A stretch of DNA of 46,227 nt from Holdemania filiformis DSM 12042 (GCF_000157995.1 NZ_GG657561.1:20592-66818); one strand, 5' to 3'; counted from the first letter of the stretch, positions 7,311-16,738 are shown. The notes: generated by a model from the letters alone, not told the origin. Made by a program: numbers and translations.

Positions 7311-8669
7311 ATGACGATGAATAAAAATGCCGACCGATCGTTGATTCTCGATTCCATGCCGGTAAAGCAGGCTTTAATCCGCCTGGCTGTTCCTTCCATC
7401 CTGGCCTCGATGGTCACAACCATCTATAATATCGCGGATACGTTTTTCATCGGCCAGTTGCACAACACGGCGATGATCGCGGCGACGACGGTCGCGATGC
7501 CGATCATGATGCTGACGCACGCGTTCGGCGAGTCGATCGGCGTCAGCGCCGGCAGCTATATTTCGCGGCAGCTGGGGGCGGGCCATCGGGATCAGGTCAG
7601 CCGGATTGTTCAGACGACGATGACGCTGGTCGTTTTGATCTCCATCGTGCTGCCCATTTTGTTTATTACTTTCCTAGGTCCGTTGTTGGGCATGTTTGGG
7701 GCGGAAGGTGATGTCACGATGTATGCGGCGCAGTATGTGACGATTTTACTGGTCTTTGCGTTTTCGCAGATTATCAAGCTGACAATCGTCCATCTGCTGC
7801 GGGCGGAAGGCGACGTGAATTTTCCCATGGCCGCGATCTTTGCCGGGGTGGTGGCGAATCTGATCCTTGATCCGATTTTTATGTTCGACTGGGGCCTGAA
7901 TTTAGGGATCGCCGGCGCGGCGTGGGCAACGGCTGCGGCCCAGTGTCTGTCGTTGGTCATGTTGTTGGGGAGGTTGTTGTTTAAAGCTGAAGCTGTGCGC
8001 TGGAATCCGCGGGTATGGATGCTGGATAAGGCAGCGGTGCAGGAGATTCTGAGCTTGGGGGTGGCGGTGTTTGCCCGGCAGGCGCTGCCGAGCGTCACTT
8101 ACAGCTGTCTGGCAATGCAGGCCAGCGTGTATGGAACTGATTTTCTGGCGGGGATCGGTATCGCCAAGAAATGTCTGAATTTAGTCATGTTTGCGATCAT
8201 CGGCTTCGCGCAGGGGTTCCAGCCGTTTGCGGCGTATAATTACGGTGCCGGCAACCGGCCGCGGCTGAAGCAGGCGCTGAAAAGTGCCTTGACATGGGTA
8301 ACGGTATACGGCTGTTTTGCGGCAGTCTTCTATCTTACGCTGGCGCCGCAGATCGTGCAGATCTTCTCCCGCGAGGCGGCGGTTATCGAAATGGGCCGAA
8401 TGATGCTTTATGGCTATGCGGTCTCGATGCCGGTCGTCGGAGCTTATAATATCGCGGCGGTGCTGCTGCAGGCGCTGGGAGAGAAGCGTTCGGCGTTCTT
8501 TCTGTCGATTGCCCGCCAGGGTTTGTTTTATATTCCGATCATCTGGGTTCTGCCGACGCTGCTGGGCAAGCTGGGCATCTTCATGGCGCAGCCCTGCGCC
8601 GATTATCTGACGATCCTGACGGTGATCTTCTTGTGCCGGCATTTATTTGTCGATTTGATGAAAGGTTAA
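7311..8669 (+). CDS. MATE family multidrug/cation efflux transporter
   Basis: This 452-residue membrane protein has about 12 hydrophobic helices in two MatE halves. The opening (MPVKQALIRLAVPSILASMVTTIYNIADTFFIG) and the conserved N-L-x-L-D-P-I-F-x-F-x-W-G-L-G-I-x-G-A-A-W-A-T segment at the end of the first half (about residues 183-205, here NLILDPIFMFDWGLNLGIAG) are diagnostic. The second half has the matching GFAQGFQPFAAYNYGAG segment. MATE proteins export cationic drugs or metabolites using H+ or Na+ gradients. The substrate is not predictable. Two in-frame ATGs (7311 and 7317) are possible and the ribosome site (GGTGAT) is weak. It is transcribed divergently from the Tat flavoprotein with its own promoter. 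No clear terminator separates it from the next gene. Confidence 0.93.
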   Translation: MTMNKNADRSLILDSMPVKQALIRLAVPSILASMVTTIYNIADTFFIGQLHNTAMIAATTVAMPIMMLTHAFGESIGVSAGSYISRQLGAGHRDQVSRIVQTTMTLVVLISIVLPILFITFLGPLLGMFGAEGDVTMYAAQYVTILLVFAFSQIIKLTIVHLLRAEGDVNFPMAAIFAGVVANLILDPIFMFDWGLNLGIAGAAWATAAAQCLSLVMLLGRLLFKAEAVRWNPRVWMLDKAAVQEILSLGVAVFARQALPSVTYSCLAMQASVYGTDFLAGIGIAKKCLNLVMFAIIGFAQGFQPFAAYNYGAGNRPRLKQALKSALTWVTVYGCFAAVFYLTLAPQIVQIFSREAAVIEMGRMMLYGYAVSMPVVGAYNIAAVLLQALGEKRSAFFLSIARQGLFYIPIIWVLPTLLGKLGIFMAQPCADYLTILTVIFLCRHLFVDLMKG

Positions 8670-8712
8670 TATTGGTAAGGAAAAACAGGTTTTAACGCGC
8701 CCCGGTTTATGG

Positions 8713-8718
8713 TAGAAT
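8713..8718 (+). promoter_or_regulatory. Possible -10 element before the membrane-anchored protein gene
   Basis: TAGAAT stands 27 bases before the start at 8745. The matching -35 region (TTTTAA near 8690) is weak, so the call is tentative. Confidence 0.3.
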
Positions 8719-8744
8719 ACCATTAGACTGGGGTAATGTTACTT

Positions 8745-9749
8745 ATGAGAAAAATGAAGAATAAAACGACGATGCTGCTGGCCGGCGGCCTGGCTGTCGT
8801 CTTGATTCTCTTTGCCGCAGCGGCAATTTACTTCGGAATGATCGTGAAAGATCGTTCTGGGTCGCAGCTGCCTGAAGAAACGGAAAAGCCGGTGATGGTC
8901 GAACAAGGCGGTCAGGAAAAACCGCAGGAAACGCAGGGACTGGACGCCGTCGAGGTCGATCTGGTCAACGCGACGGTCTATCGCTTCGATGAACTGGATT
9001 TCCAGTTTGCGATCGCGAAGATCCGGGTGAAGGCGGAAGAACCGATTAATATTTCGCTTGAGCATTTCGCAACGTCCGAAGGCGTCAAGCTGAATGACAT
9101 CGACAGCTATCTGGATCAGCTGGATAAGAATGGTTTATATATCGGCAAGCAGAATGTCTGGTTTGAATTGGTGTCCAAGGAAAACAGCTATGTCGCCAAT
9201 ATCTTTGTGCCGATCAAGGATAAAACGGCGCAGTCGGCGGCGATTAACGTTGATTTCGGCGATAACGCGCCGATCCAGTTAAATCTGAAAGAAGCGACGG
9301 GGACCCGCGAGATGCTGGGGTACGTCGCGGAAGACGTGATCACTGACGGCAAGACATACCAGATGCAGGTCGGCGTCGCTTTCCAGATCGCCAGCGAAGA
9401 GATGTATCGAACCTTTGATGATGGCAGCGTGGAGACTGCGGGTCTGCCGTCAACGGCTGAAGTTTATGTGTTCCGGCTGGACGCGGTCAGCCTTTGGGGC
9501 GATGAGCTGGTCGTTGAAGACGCGGTTTATCAGGTCGAGGGCAGCGGGAATACATTCCAGGCGCTTTCCTCGAATTTCCATTCAGAAAAATACGATAACA
9601 TCCTGGGTAAAACGATCAAGGAAAAAGACAGCGGCGTTTTATTCTTCATTACGTATAATCCGGAGAAGGAACCGATCACTTATCAAGGCAAGCTGAAGCT
9701 GAAGATCAAGGGACAGGAAAACTGGATTGAAATTACCGTCAGTTTATAA
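8745..9749 (+). CDS. Membrane-anchored extracellular protein, function unknown
   Basis: The start at 8745 lies 11 bases after CTGGGG; the ATG at 8736 is too close to it. The protein has a positively charged N-terminus (MRKMKNKTT), one transmembrane helix (about residues 11-34) and a charged, Pro/Gln-rich spacer (EETEKPVMVEQGGQEKPQE). A mostly beta-predicted extracellular domain of about 270 residues follows. It ends in LKLKIKGQENWIEITVSL. I do not recognise the family; the overall plan resembles DUF4352-like or other immunoglobulin-fold surface proteins. It ends 15 bases before the secreted glucosaminidase gene with no terminator between, so the two are probably one operon and may act together in the cell wall. 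Confidence 0.7.
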   Translation: MRKMKNKTTMLLAGGLAVVLILFAAAAIYFGMIVKDRSGSQLPEETEKPVMVEQGGQEKPQETQGLDAVEVDLVNATVYRFDELDFQFAIAKIRVKAEEPINISLEHFATSEGVKLNDIDSYLDQLDKNGLYIGKQNVWFELVSKENSYVANIFVPIKDKTAQSAAINVDFGDNAPIQLNLKEATGTREMLGYVAEDVITDGKTYQMQVGVAFQIASEEMYRTFDDGSVETAGLPSTAEVYVFRLDAVSLWGDELVVEDAVYQVEGSGNTFQALSSNFHSEKYDNILGKTIKEKDSGVLFFITYNPEKEPITYQGKLKLKIKGQENWIEITVSL

Positions 9750-9764
9750 CGAAGGGGGAAGACG

Positions 9765-12700
9765 ATGAAACAAATCTGGAAAATGGCCTTGGCTTTGGCA
9801 ATGGCCGTCACGTTGGTTCAGGGTTATCCCTCGGCTAACGGGAAAATCGATGTGAAAGCGGATGAAACCTATCCGATGGGCTGCGGCAATTTCGAGGTCG
9901 CTTATGTTACGGATAATGGTGGTTTCAGCACGATTGGCTGCTACAATGACTTTACGCAGGCCAAAAATGAAATGTACGCGCATGGCAACGACGCCGTCGT
10001 CCGGCATAGTTCCAGCAAATCACCGACAAAAATTATTGCGATGACCTCAGGCGTAGCGGCCAGCTATTCTTACCGGCGCGGGTATGCCGACGGCAGCTCG
10101 CGGCGAGCCTACGCGACGATGGATATTACACAGTATCAGTCGACGACAACTAATGAAAAGATAACTTATGTCACCAGTCACCGTGAAATGATCTATAAAG
10201 GAACTTATTCTTACAATACGGGCAATGGTTCCGGCCAGATCGCCGTGAATCTGACTGGTTTTGACGGGTATACCAATCTGGACCAGGTCGATCTGATTCC
10301 GACGAAATTCCTGACCAACAACATGCGGATTTTGTTAGGCGGCAACAACGACGGCAGTCCGTGGGAATCACCGTTCTGGGTGCGGCCGCGGCAAAGCTAT
10401 TATGAGGTTGTGCAAAACGGGAATTATAAAGAACTGATCTATCACTGCTGGTCGTATTGGGCCAAGTCGGATACGCCGCAGGATTATTCGCAGACAATTG
10501 GACCGGCTGAAAGCTGGATGAACGTCGGCGCAGTTTATTACACCAATGATATGCATGCTTTGTATACGGACCGGTATTTCCAGAATCCGGTGATGGTTGA
10601 AGGCAGTCCGGCGAAGTATTATAACTATTACGAATTTCTGCCGCTGCGCAGCCGCACGAAATTCAACGGCGATCAGCTGAACGGCTTTTTGAATAGCCGC
10701 GGTTATAACGAAGTGGCTTATGATTATGACCATCTTCAGAGCAATCAATCCAAGATGGTGAATTCCGGCTGGTTCTTTGTCAACGCGCAGGAAACTTACG
10801 GTGTCAATGCGCTTTTGGCCTTCTGTATGGGGCTTTTGGAATCCGGCTGGGGCCGTTCTTCCATTGCGATCAATAAAAACAATCTGTTCGGCTGGAACGC
10901 TGTGGATTCCAATCCAAGCGGCAGCGCTGATAAATATGACAACATTGAATCCGCGGTCACGCAGCACATGGCGGTGAATCTGCGCGGGTATCTGGATATT
11001 AACGACGCCCGATTCTTCGGCTCTCATTTGGGCAATAAGGGCAGCGGGTTTAACGTCAAATACGCGTCTGACCCATATTGGGGATTAAAGATTGCGGCAC
11101 TGGCTTATCAGGTCGATAAATATGTTTCCGGCAACAATGGTTCGCTGACGGATTACGGCACCTATTCGCTGGGGGTTATCAATCAATACGACGCCGCGGT
11201 TAAGCGTTATGCCGACGCCAATTCACAGACGCTGTATACAACGCGCTATGGCGCAACCTATCAGAATGATTTCACTGTAATTCTGCAGTCGGAGAGCAAT
11301 GGCTGGACTGGTTTCCCGACGACTAACGGCGTTCGTTCGGATGGAGCGCTGGTCCCGCATAAGGGCAACGGTTATGAAGCTTATAACTGGCAGAACAGCG
11401 TTGGTTATCTGCAAAGTTCAAAGATTTCCAAGCTGTCCGCGGGAATCTTTGACAACAGTCAGATCGGTAAAGTGCCGACCGGGGATGCAGTCCAAAAAGT
11501 AGCTGCAATGGCGTGGAAAGACAATCTGATCGCTGTGAACGGTCAGGCCTACCGTCCGGGGATTTACGTCACAGATTCCAATAAAGTGACGCAGAAGCTG
11601 GTCGTTTATAACCAGTATTACGATACAAAAGAATTTGAGTTGACAAGTACCGTCTCTGAGAAGGAACAGGTCAGCTTTAAAACGGAGGCGCTGGACTTCA
11701 CGACCCTGGCGGAAGGCAGTTACTTCTTTGAAATCTGTACGGAATACAGCGAGCTGAGCGATTACAACAACAGTTTCTACATCGGCGCGCTGGAAACACT
11801 GCCGGAAACGAAGAAAGTCGGCAATAAGACCTTCAGCTTCAGCGTGAAAGATAATGTCCTGTTCATGTCGGTGAAGTTGAGCGGCAGCGAAGAGGGCGGC
11901 GATTCAGGCGATCATCTTAAGAGTACCGTGCGCCAGGCACTGTCCAAATTTGAATATGCAGATGAGCATACGCTGCTTATCGAAGGCACAGCGTTTATCA
12001 ATGGATATGACTTCAAGGAGGATTCCGAGGTTTCACATCAATTGCTTCTGACGAATCTGGAAACCAATGAAGTTACAACGATTGAAGCGGTCACGTCGCT
12101 GGCGCCAAATCCGATCAATTTATATGATGGATTTACTTACAGTAAGATCAATTTCAGCGCTTCTGTCGATCTGGCGGCGTTGACGCCGGGCAGCTATTCA
12201 GTTAAAATCCAAATCCGCAACGGCGATGTGAAAATGTACGCGAATCTGACCAGCTTTGATTCCAATTTCCTGCCGGAAATGAAGACGTTGGGTGAATATC
12301 GTGTGCAGATCGTGCAAAATCAGCTGTATAACTATCGATATGAGATCAACATTGAAAAATCTGATCTGGATTACTCGCTGATTAACAAACCAACAAAACG
12401 TAATTCGGCGTTTGACTACACGAAGCTTTCGCTGGAAGGCGGCCGTCTGAATCTCAACGGTATGGCTTGGATTTACAACGCACAGTTCAAAGCAGAAACG
12501 CAAGCTTCCCATGCCTTGATCGCCGTCGATGAAAATGGCGTGTCTTATCCATTGGAAGCGCAAAATCAGGCTTGCTCGGTTGACTATGCGGAGATGCTGG
12601 GATCGAAATTCAGTATGAAGAATGCCTGCTTTACCAGTGCTGCGGATTTAAGTCAGCTGCCGGAAGGAGATTACCGGCTATATTTGGATATCAGTGCGGA

Positions 12701-13016
12701 AGGATACCGGGATATTTATGAAATGACGGATATTTACTCACGAGCGATTGAAACAGTTACTGTGGACGATCGCAGTTATGCCTTGTTCATTTCTCCGGTT
12801 CGCTATCGGATGGTGCTGAGCATCACACAGAATGGGCCGAACACTGACGGCGGTGACGATAAAGGCGATACACCGCCAGCGAATGCCGTGCAGGCATCCG
12901 AGCTGCCGGTTGAAGATCAGCCGGTCGAAGTTCCGCGGCCAAGTTCGCTGGTTGTTCCAACCCCGAGTGCTACACCGGGCGGGGAAAACAACGAAGACGA
13001 AACACCTGCTGAATAA
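9765..13016 (+). CDS. Large secreted cell-wall hydrolase with glucosaminidase domain
   Basis: This 1083-residue protein starts after GAAGGGGG. Residues 1-30 are a Sec signal peptide. Residues about 35-230 form an aromatic/Gly-rich domain of unknown role. The glucosaminidase domain (pfam01832 type) lies at about 330-460: YGVNALLAFCMGLLESGWGRSSIA carries the predicted catalytic Glu359, and NNLFGWNAVDSNPSGSA is the conserved core. Relatives cleave the beta-1,4 bond after N-acetylglucosamine in peptidoglycan. Residues about 480-560 look like a wall-associated GW/LGFP-style segment. Two or three beta-sandwich-like modules follow (about 590-1030), then an acidic Pro/Thr-rich tail. There is no LPXTG motif and no C-terminal membrane helix, so it is either released or held non-covalently. 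It probably forms an operon with the preceding gene. Confidence 0.85.
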   Translation: MKQIWKMALALAMAVTLVQGYPSANGKIDVKADETYPMGCGNFEVAYVTDNGGFSTIGCYNDFTQAKNEMYAHGNDAVVRHSSSKSPTKIIAMTSGVAASYSYRRGYADGSSRRAYATMDITQYQSTTTNEKITYVTSHREMIYKGTYSYNTGNGSGQIAVNLTGFDGYTNLDQVDLIPTKFLTNNMRILLGGNNDGSPWESPFWVRPRQSYYEVVQNGNYKELIYHCWSYWAKSDTPQDYSQTIGPAESWMNVGAVYYTNDMHALYTDRYFQNPVMVEGSPAKYYNYYEFLPLRSRTKFNGDQLNGFLNSRGYNEVAYDYDHLQSNQSKMVNSGWFFVNAQETYGVNALLAFCMGLLESGWGRSSIAINKNNLFGWNAVDSNPSGSADKYDNIESAVTQHMAVNLRGYLDINDARFFGSHLGNKGSGFNVKYASDPYWGLKIAALAYQVDKYVSGNNGSLTDYGTYSLGVINQYDAAVKRYADANSQTLYTTRYGATYQNDFTVILQSESNGWTGFPTTNGVRSDGALVPHKGNGYEAYNWQNSVGYLQSSKISKLSAGIFDNSQIGKVPTGDAVQKVAAMAWKDNLIAVNGQAYRPGIYVTDSNKVTQKLVVYNQYYDTKEFELTSTVSEKEQVSFKTEALDFTTLAEGSYFFEICTEYSELSDYNNSFYIGALETLPETKKVGNKTFSFSVKDNVLFMSVKLSGSEEGGDSGDHLKSTVRQALSKFEYADEHTLLIEGTAFINGYDFKEDSEVSHQLLLTNLETNEVTTIEAVTSLAPNPINLYDGFTYSKINFSASVDLAALTPGSYSVKIQIRNGDVKMYANLTSFDSNFLPEMKTLGEYRVQIVQNQLYNYRYEINIEKSDLDYSLINKPTKRNSAFDYTKLSLEGGRLNLNGMAWIYNAQFKAETQASHALIAVDENGVSYPLEAQNQACSVDYAEMLGSKFSMKNACFTSAADLSQLPEGDYRLYLDISAEGYRDIYEMTDIYSRAIETVTVDDRSYALFISPVRYRMVLSITQNGPNTDGGDDKGDTPPANAVQASELPVEDQPVEVPRPSSLVVPTPSATPGGENNEDETPAE

Positions 13017-13018
13017 AT

Positions 13019-13063
13019 AAAAAAATGCAGAAACAGAGCAAAATCTGAAACTGCATTTTTTTA
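13019..13063. terminator. Bidirectional terminator after the glucosaminidase gene
   Basis: A 10-bp stem AAAAATGCAG/CTGCATTTTT is followed by a T-run on the plus strand, with an A-run before it that serves the minus strand. It separates two convergent genes. Confidence 0.8.
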
Positions 13064-13136
13064 TTATGAGAAGTCGTATGATATCGATAGCGCATATCTC
13101 CAGGGCTTTTTCTGTCTTTTGCAAAGGAATAATCGC

Positions 13137-13475
13137 TTATTCCCGTGTCTTGATTTTATGATAATGGTAACGGTTGGACAACAAGGCGACGGCCCCGAAG
13201 GTTACTGTACCGATACCGGTTAAAGAATAACCTAGAATCAATTGAGTTACTCCGCCTACAAGAAGACCTACACTGGCGATTCCGCCGATCGTCGTTCCGA
13301 TTTTATCCGCGGCCGGGGAAGGGGTACGCAGCGCTTTTGATTTCTCGATCAGAGTTTGAGTCATTGCGGATGTTTTCGCAGATGCTTTTTGTGTTCGCGC
13401 CACGGCGGCCTGCGTCAGATCGGTTGGCGAGGGGATAGAATTTTTGACAGTGACCGATGATTTTTCTTGATTCAT
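13137..13475 (-). CDS. Small membrane protein of unknown function under TetR-type operator
   Basis: This 112-residue protein follows a strong AGGAGG ribosome site. The first 55 residues are polar and rich in Ser, Thr, Ala and Lys. Residues about 58-98 form two hydrophobic segments split by a short turn (GTTIGGIASVGLLVGGVTQL, then SLTGIGTVTFGAVALLS), followed by a basic tail (RYHYHKIKTRE). I do not recognise a family. It lies downstream of and in the same direction as the TetR gene. A hairpin and a copy of the TetR-type palindrome lie between them, so it probably has its own repressed promoter. A role in tolerance to a membrane-active compound is plausible but not shown. Confidence 0.7.
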   Translation of the reverse strand: MNQEKSSVTVKNSIPSPTDLTQAAVARTQKASAKTSAMTQTLIEKSKALRTPSPAADKIGTTIGGIASVGLLVGGVTQLILGYSLTGIGTVTFGAVALLSNRYHYHKIKTRE

Positions 13476-13555
13476 AAATACCTCCTGATTTTTTGTTTTT
13501 AAACGGTCGTTCTTGGATTGGATTGAAGCGGAGAAGATTGATTTTAAGATATAAA

Positions 13556-13568
13556 ACCGACCGTCGGT
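13556..13568. promoter_or_regulatory. TetR-type operator upstream of the small membrane protein
   Basis: ACCGACCGTCGGT is a perfect 6-1-6 palindrome. It matches the site ACCGACGGTTGGT found before the TetR gene at 14298-14310. A related CGGTCG core also occurs at 13504-13509, close to the ribosome site of the small gene. Confidence 0.7.
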
Positions 13569-13587
13569 CTTTATATTTGGTAAGAAA

Positions 13588-13607
13588 CAGGCTGTTGCTT
13601 ACAGCCT
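13588..13607 (-). terminator. Hairpin downstream of the TetR gene
   Basis: An 8-bp stem CAGGCTGT/ACAGCCTG with a short loop is followed by TTTCTT on the minus strand. It is probably a moderate terminator. Confidence 0.5.
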
Positions 13608-13649
13608 GCTACTAAGTTTAATTGGATTGAATTTTATGGGAAAATCCGA

Positions 13650-14282
13650 TTACTGGACATAGGCTTGGATCAAATCAGCGATTAGCGAATCATCAATTAA
13701 ATCTAAGCCTAGCTGGATCATCACTGATCGCAGATAGCGCAGCCGAATTTCAGTTTCTTCACTGTTTCGATGAAATAATACGGGATTGGCCCAGTAGTTC
13801 AGCAGCATTAAGAAGATTTCTGCGCAAAGCTCAGGCTGTTGGACGTGCAGCGAGCCGTCGCGGTTGCCTTCGCGGATGAGTCCGGCAACGATCGGTGCAT
13901 CCTGTCCAACACAGGTTTGGATTCCGTTGACGACAAAATGCGGATCGAGCTGGGATGCTAAAGCTTGATCCAGCGCATGCGTTTCAGCGTCCGCTGCCAG
14001 CTGCCCCAGTATTTTCTTCAGTTTTTCTTTGGCGTTTTTACCAGGCGTATTGCGGATCAGTTCCTGAAACCGTTTGTTCACGTACTGGATTCGCCGCTGC
14101 ATCACTGCGTCCAGGATCTGTTCCTTGGATTTGAAATGATGATAAAGTCCGCCCTTGGATAATCCGGTTGCGTCAAGAATGTCTTGAACACTGGTCTGTT
14201 CATAGCCCTTTTCAACAAAAAGTCTGGCCGCGGTAACGACGATTTTTTCTAACGTTTGTTCCGGGTGTTTATTTCTTGCCAT
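13650..14282 (-). CDS. TetR/AcrR family transcriptional repressor
   Basis: This 210-residue protein has a classic TetR N-terminal helix-turn-helix: ILVVTAARLFVEKGYEQTSVQDI-like sequence (TRLFVEKGYEQTSVQDILDA, then TGLSKGGLYHHFKSKEQILDAV) in residues 10-55. A variable alpha-helical ligand domain follows. The start follows AAGGAGGGG on the minus strand. The palindrome ACCGACGGTTGGT lies just upstream (14298-14310), so it very likely represses itself. A near-identical palindrome precedes the small membrane gene at 13137-13475, the probable second target. The inducer is unknown. No efflux pump is adjacent. Confidence 0.92.
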   Translation of the reverse strand: MARNKHPEQTLEKIVVTAARLFVEKGYEQTSVQDILDATGLSKGGLYHHFKSKEQILDAVMQRRIQYVNKRFQELIRNTPGKNAKEKLKKILGQLAADAETHALDQALASQLDPHFVVNGIQTCVGQDAPIVAGLIREGNRDGSLHVQQPELCAEIFLMLLNYWANPVLFHRNSEETEIRLRYLRSVMIQLGLDLIDDSLIADLIQAYVQ

Positions 14283-14297
14283 AGCCCCTCCTTATAA

Positions 14298-14310
14298 ACC
14301 GACGGTTGGT
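14298..14310. promoter_or_regulatory. TetR-type autoregulatory operator
   Basis: ACCGACGGTTGGT is a 6-1-6 palindrome with one mismatch. It lies about 15 bases before the TetR start, overlapping the expected transcription start. Confidence 0.7.
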
Positions 14311-14394
14311 CTGTATATATCTTATCTAAGATTGTTGCCCGCGTCAAGCGAAAGCGTTTGGACAATGGAAAAAACAAGCTAAATTAGTTTGTGG

Positions 14395-14443
14395 CTGAAA
14401 AAAAGAACTGTCTTGAATCCCTTAAGGAAACCAAGACAGTTCT
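14395..14443 (-). terminator. Terminator of tex
   Basis: A perfect 12-bp stem (AGAACTGTCTTG/CAAGACAGTTCT) ends in a run of T residues on the minus strand, starting about 6 bases after the stop codon. Confidence 0.85.
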
Positions 14444-14448
14444 GTTGA

Positions 14449-16599
14449 TTAATGATGCGGATCAATCATGGTCAGCTGAACCCGGTGACGTTCAGCATCG
14501 ATCCCGTAAACCCAGACCTTAAGGATGTCGCCGATGGATACAACTTCGCTGGGGTGGGAGATCCGGCCCTGCACCATCTTGGAAACATGGACCAGGCCAT
14601 CCTCGTGCAGGCCGATATCGACGAAAGCGCCGAAATCAACGACGTTGCGAACGACACCTTCCAACTCATCGCCCGGATGCAGATCTTCCAGCGTGAGGAC
14701 GTCATGCCGCAGCATTGGTCCGTCAAATTGTTCACGGTAATCGCGCAGTGGCTGGGAAATCGCTTCAATCATGTCCTGCAGCGTATATACGTCCGTGTCC
14801 AGCTGTTCTGCGGTTTTTTCCAGATTTAACTGGCTCAGTTTCTCTCGGCATTCATCACTGCCTAACTGGCTGATGCCGAACAGCTGACATAAGCGGTGAG
14901 CGGCCTGGTAGCTTTCCGGATGGATCGGCGTTTGATCCAGCGGTTCCTCTCCGTCGTGAATCCGCAGAAAGCCCGCTGCCTGCTGGAAAGACTTGGCGCC
15001 TAACTTCGGCACTTCCAATAACTGCCGCCGGTTTTCAAAGCGGCCATGTTCGTTGCGGTAGGTTACAATCGCATTGGCGGAGGCTTTTGTCAGACCTGAA
15101 ACATGACATAAAAGCTCGCTGGAAGCCGTGTTGACGTCGACGCCGACGCGGTTGACGCTTTTCAAGATTGCGAAATCTAATCGCTCATTTAAAGCCTTTG
15201 CGGGCAGATCATGCTGATACTGACCTACGCCGATGCTTTTCGGATCAATTTTAATCAGCTCAGACAAGGGATCCAGGATTCGTCTTGCGATCGAAACGGC
15301 GGAGCGCTGCTCAACGTGCAGATCCGGGAATTCCTTCCGCGCTAATTCACTGGCGGAATATACCGAAGCGCCGGCCTCGGAAACGAGCGTGTAATCGACG
15401 TTCAGATTTTCTTTCTGAATGATCTCGGCAATGAAGCTTTCGGTCTCCCGGCTGGCTGTACCGTTGCCGATTGCGATGACTTCGATTGGATATTCTTTCA
15501 GAATCGACAGAAGTTTAGCTTTGGCCTCAGCTTTTTTATTTACCGGCGGATGCGGATAGAAAACGTCGATTTTCAGCATCTTACCCGTAGAATCGATGAC
15601 AGCCAGCTTACAGCCGGTCCTAAACGCCGGATCGACGCCGAGGATCATTTTGCCTTCCAGCGGCGGCTGCAGAAGCAGACGCTCAACATTCATTGAGAAA
15701 ATCTCAATCGACTGCGCCTGCGCTTTTTCGCTGAGTTCCCCGCGGACTTCACGTTCAACGCTAGGGAATGCCAGCCGCTTTAACCCGTCCTGCGCCGCTT
15801 CCTCAATCAGACTCTGGCAGACGGTTGTGCGGTCATGCGTCACACCGCGGATAGCATAGTTGATCAGAAACGTCTGGTTGTAGTCCAGGGTCACCGTGAT
15901 GACTTTTTCTTTCTCAGCCCGGTCGATCGCCATAACCCGATGATTTGCCAGCGTACTGATCTTTTCTTTGTAATCATAATACATCTTATAAACTTTGTTT
16001 TCGTCTTCGTGCTTTTTCTTTTCTTTACAGAGAATAAAGCCGTATTTTTCAATTTGTTCCTTGATCTTCCAGCGCAGCTTTGCCTGGTCGCTGATTCGCT
16101 CAGCCAGGATATCCTTTGCCCCTTGCAGCGCTTCCTCCACTGTCGGGATCTGATCGTTCAGATATTTTTCAGCCTGAAGCGCCGGATCGCCCGACCGCGG
16201 ACAGAAAGCGATCCAATCCGCCAGCGGCGTCAGCCCCTTGGCTGCGGCATCCGTCGCGCGGGTTTTGCGTTTTTGTTGATATGGTCGGTAAATATCGTCA
16301 ACCTGCGAAAGCTTGGTGCAGGCTAAAACCTGTTGACGCAGTTCCTCCGTCAGCTTGCCCTGAGTTTCGATAATCCGCAATACGTCTTCTTTGCGTTTTT
16401 CCAGATTGCTTAAATACTGGACCTGCTGCTGAATGAATAAAATTTGTTCTTCATCCAGTCCCTTTGTCATTTCTTTGCGGTAACGCGCGATAAAAGGAAC
16501 TGTGTTGCCTTCTTCTAAAAGCTTTAATGTATTTCGCACCTGGGACGGCTCTACGTTTAGTGAAGCCGCCACCGGCTGAATCAGCTGTTCAGTTTCCAT
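14449..16599 (-). CDS. tex: Tex, S1-domain RNA-binding transcription accessory protein
   Basis: This 716-residue protein is close to the family length. The start at 16599 is preferred over 16605 because GGAGG is seven bases from the former and only one from the latter. The order is: Tex N-terminal helical domain (about 1-200), YqgF/RNase H-like domain (about 320-450, MILGVDPAFRTGCKLAVID), helix-hairpin-helix repeats (about 490-560, GVDVNTASSELLCHVSGL) and a C-terminal S1 domain (about 640-712, GDELEGVVRNVVDFGAFVDIGLHEDGLVHVS). Tex binds nucleic acid and RNA polymerase and affects transcription and fitness under stress. It is cytoplasmic. It stands alone, with its own terminator, divergent from the PASTA gene. 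Confidence 0.95.
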   Translation of the reverse strand: METEQLIQPVAASLNVEPSQVRNTLKLLEEGNTVPFIARYRKEMTKGLDEEQILFIQQQVQYLSNLEKRKEDVLRIIETQGKLTEELRQQVLACTKLSQVDDIYRPYQQKRKTRATDAAAKGLTPLADWIAFCPRSGDPALQAEKYLNDQIPTVEEALQGAKDILAERISDQAKLRWKIKEQIEKYGFILCKEKKKHEDENKVYKMYYDYKEKISTLANHRVMAIDRAEKEKVITVTLDYNQTFLINYAIRGVTHDRTTVCQSLIEEAAQDGLKRLAFPSVEREVRGELSEKAQAQSIEIFSMNVERLLLQPPLEGKMILGVDPAFRTGCKLAVIDSTGKMLKIDVFYPHPPVNKKAEAKAKLLSILKEYPIEVIAIGNGTASRETESFIAEIIQKENLNVDYTLVSEAGASVYSASELARKEFPDLHVEQRSAVSIARRILDPLSELIKIDPKSIGVGQYQHDLPAKALNERLDFAILKSVNRVGVDVNTASSELLCHVSGLTKASANAIVTYRNEHGRFENRRQLLEVPKLGAKSFQQAAGFLRIHDGEEPLDQTPIHPESYQAAHRLCQLFGISQLGSDECREKLSQLNLEKTAEQLDTDVYTLQDMIEAISQPLRDYREQFDGPMLRHDVLTLEDLHPGDELEGVVRNVVDFGAFVDIGLHEDGLVHVSKMVQGRISHPSEVVSIGDILKVWVYGIDAERHRVQLTMIDPHH

Positions 16600-16732
16600 A
16601 TTCATTCCTCCTCGTGATGATTTTTATCATAACACGAAAATCTTTTCATAGCTTCAAAAATTTGTAAGAATTCAGACCAGTAACTTCCAAAGAAAGTCTA
16701 CAATCGCCGTTTTTTAGGGATGGGAAATATGT

Positions 16733-16738
16733 TATACT
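16733..16738 (+). promoter_or_regulatory. Extended -10 element before the PASTA gene
   Basis: TATACT is preceded by a TG dinucleotide with one spacer base (extended -10), 22 bases before the start codon. No good -35 is visible. Confidence 0.4.
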
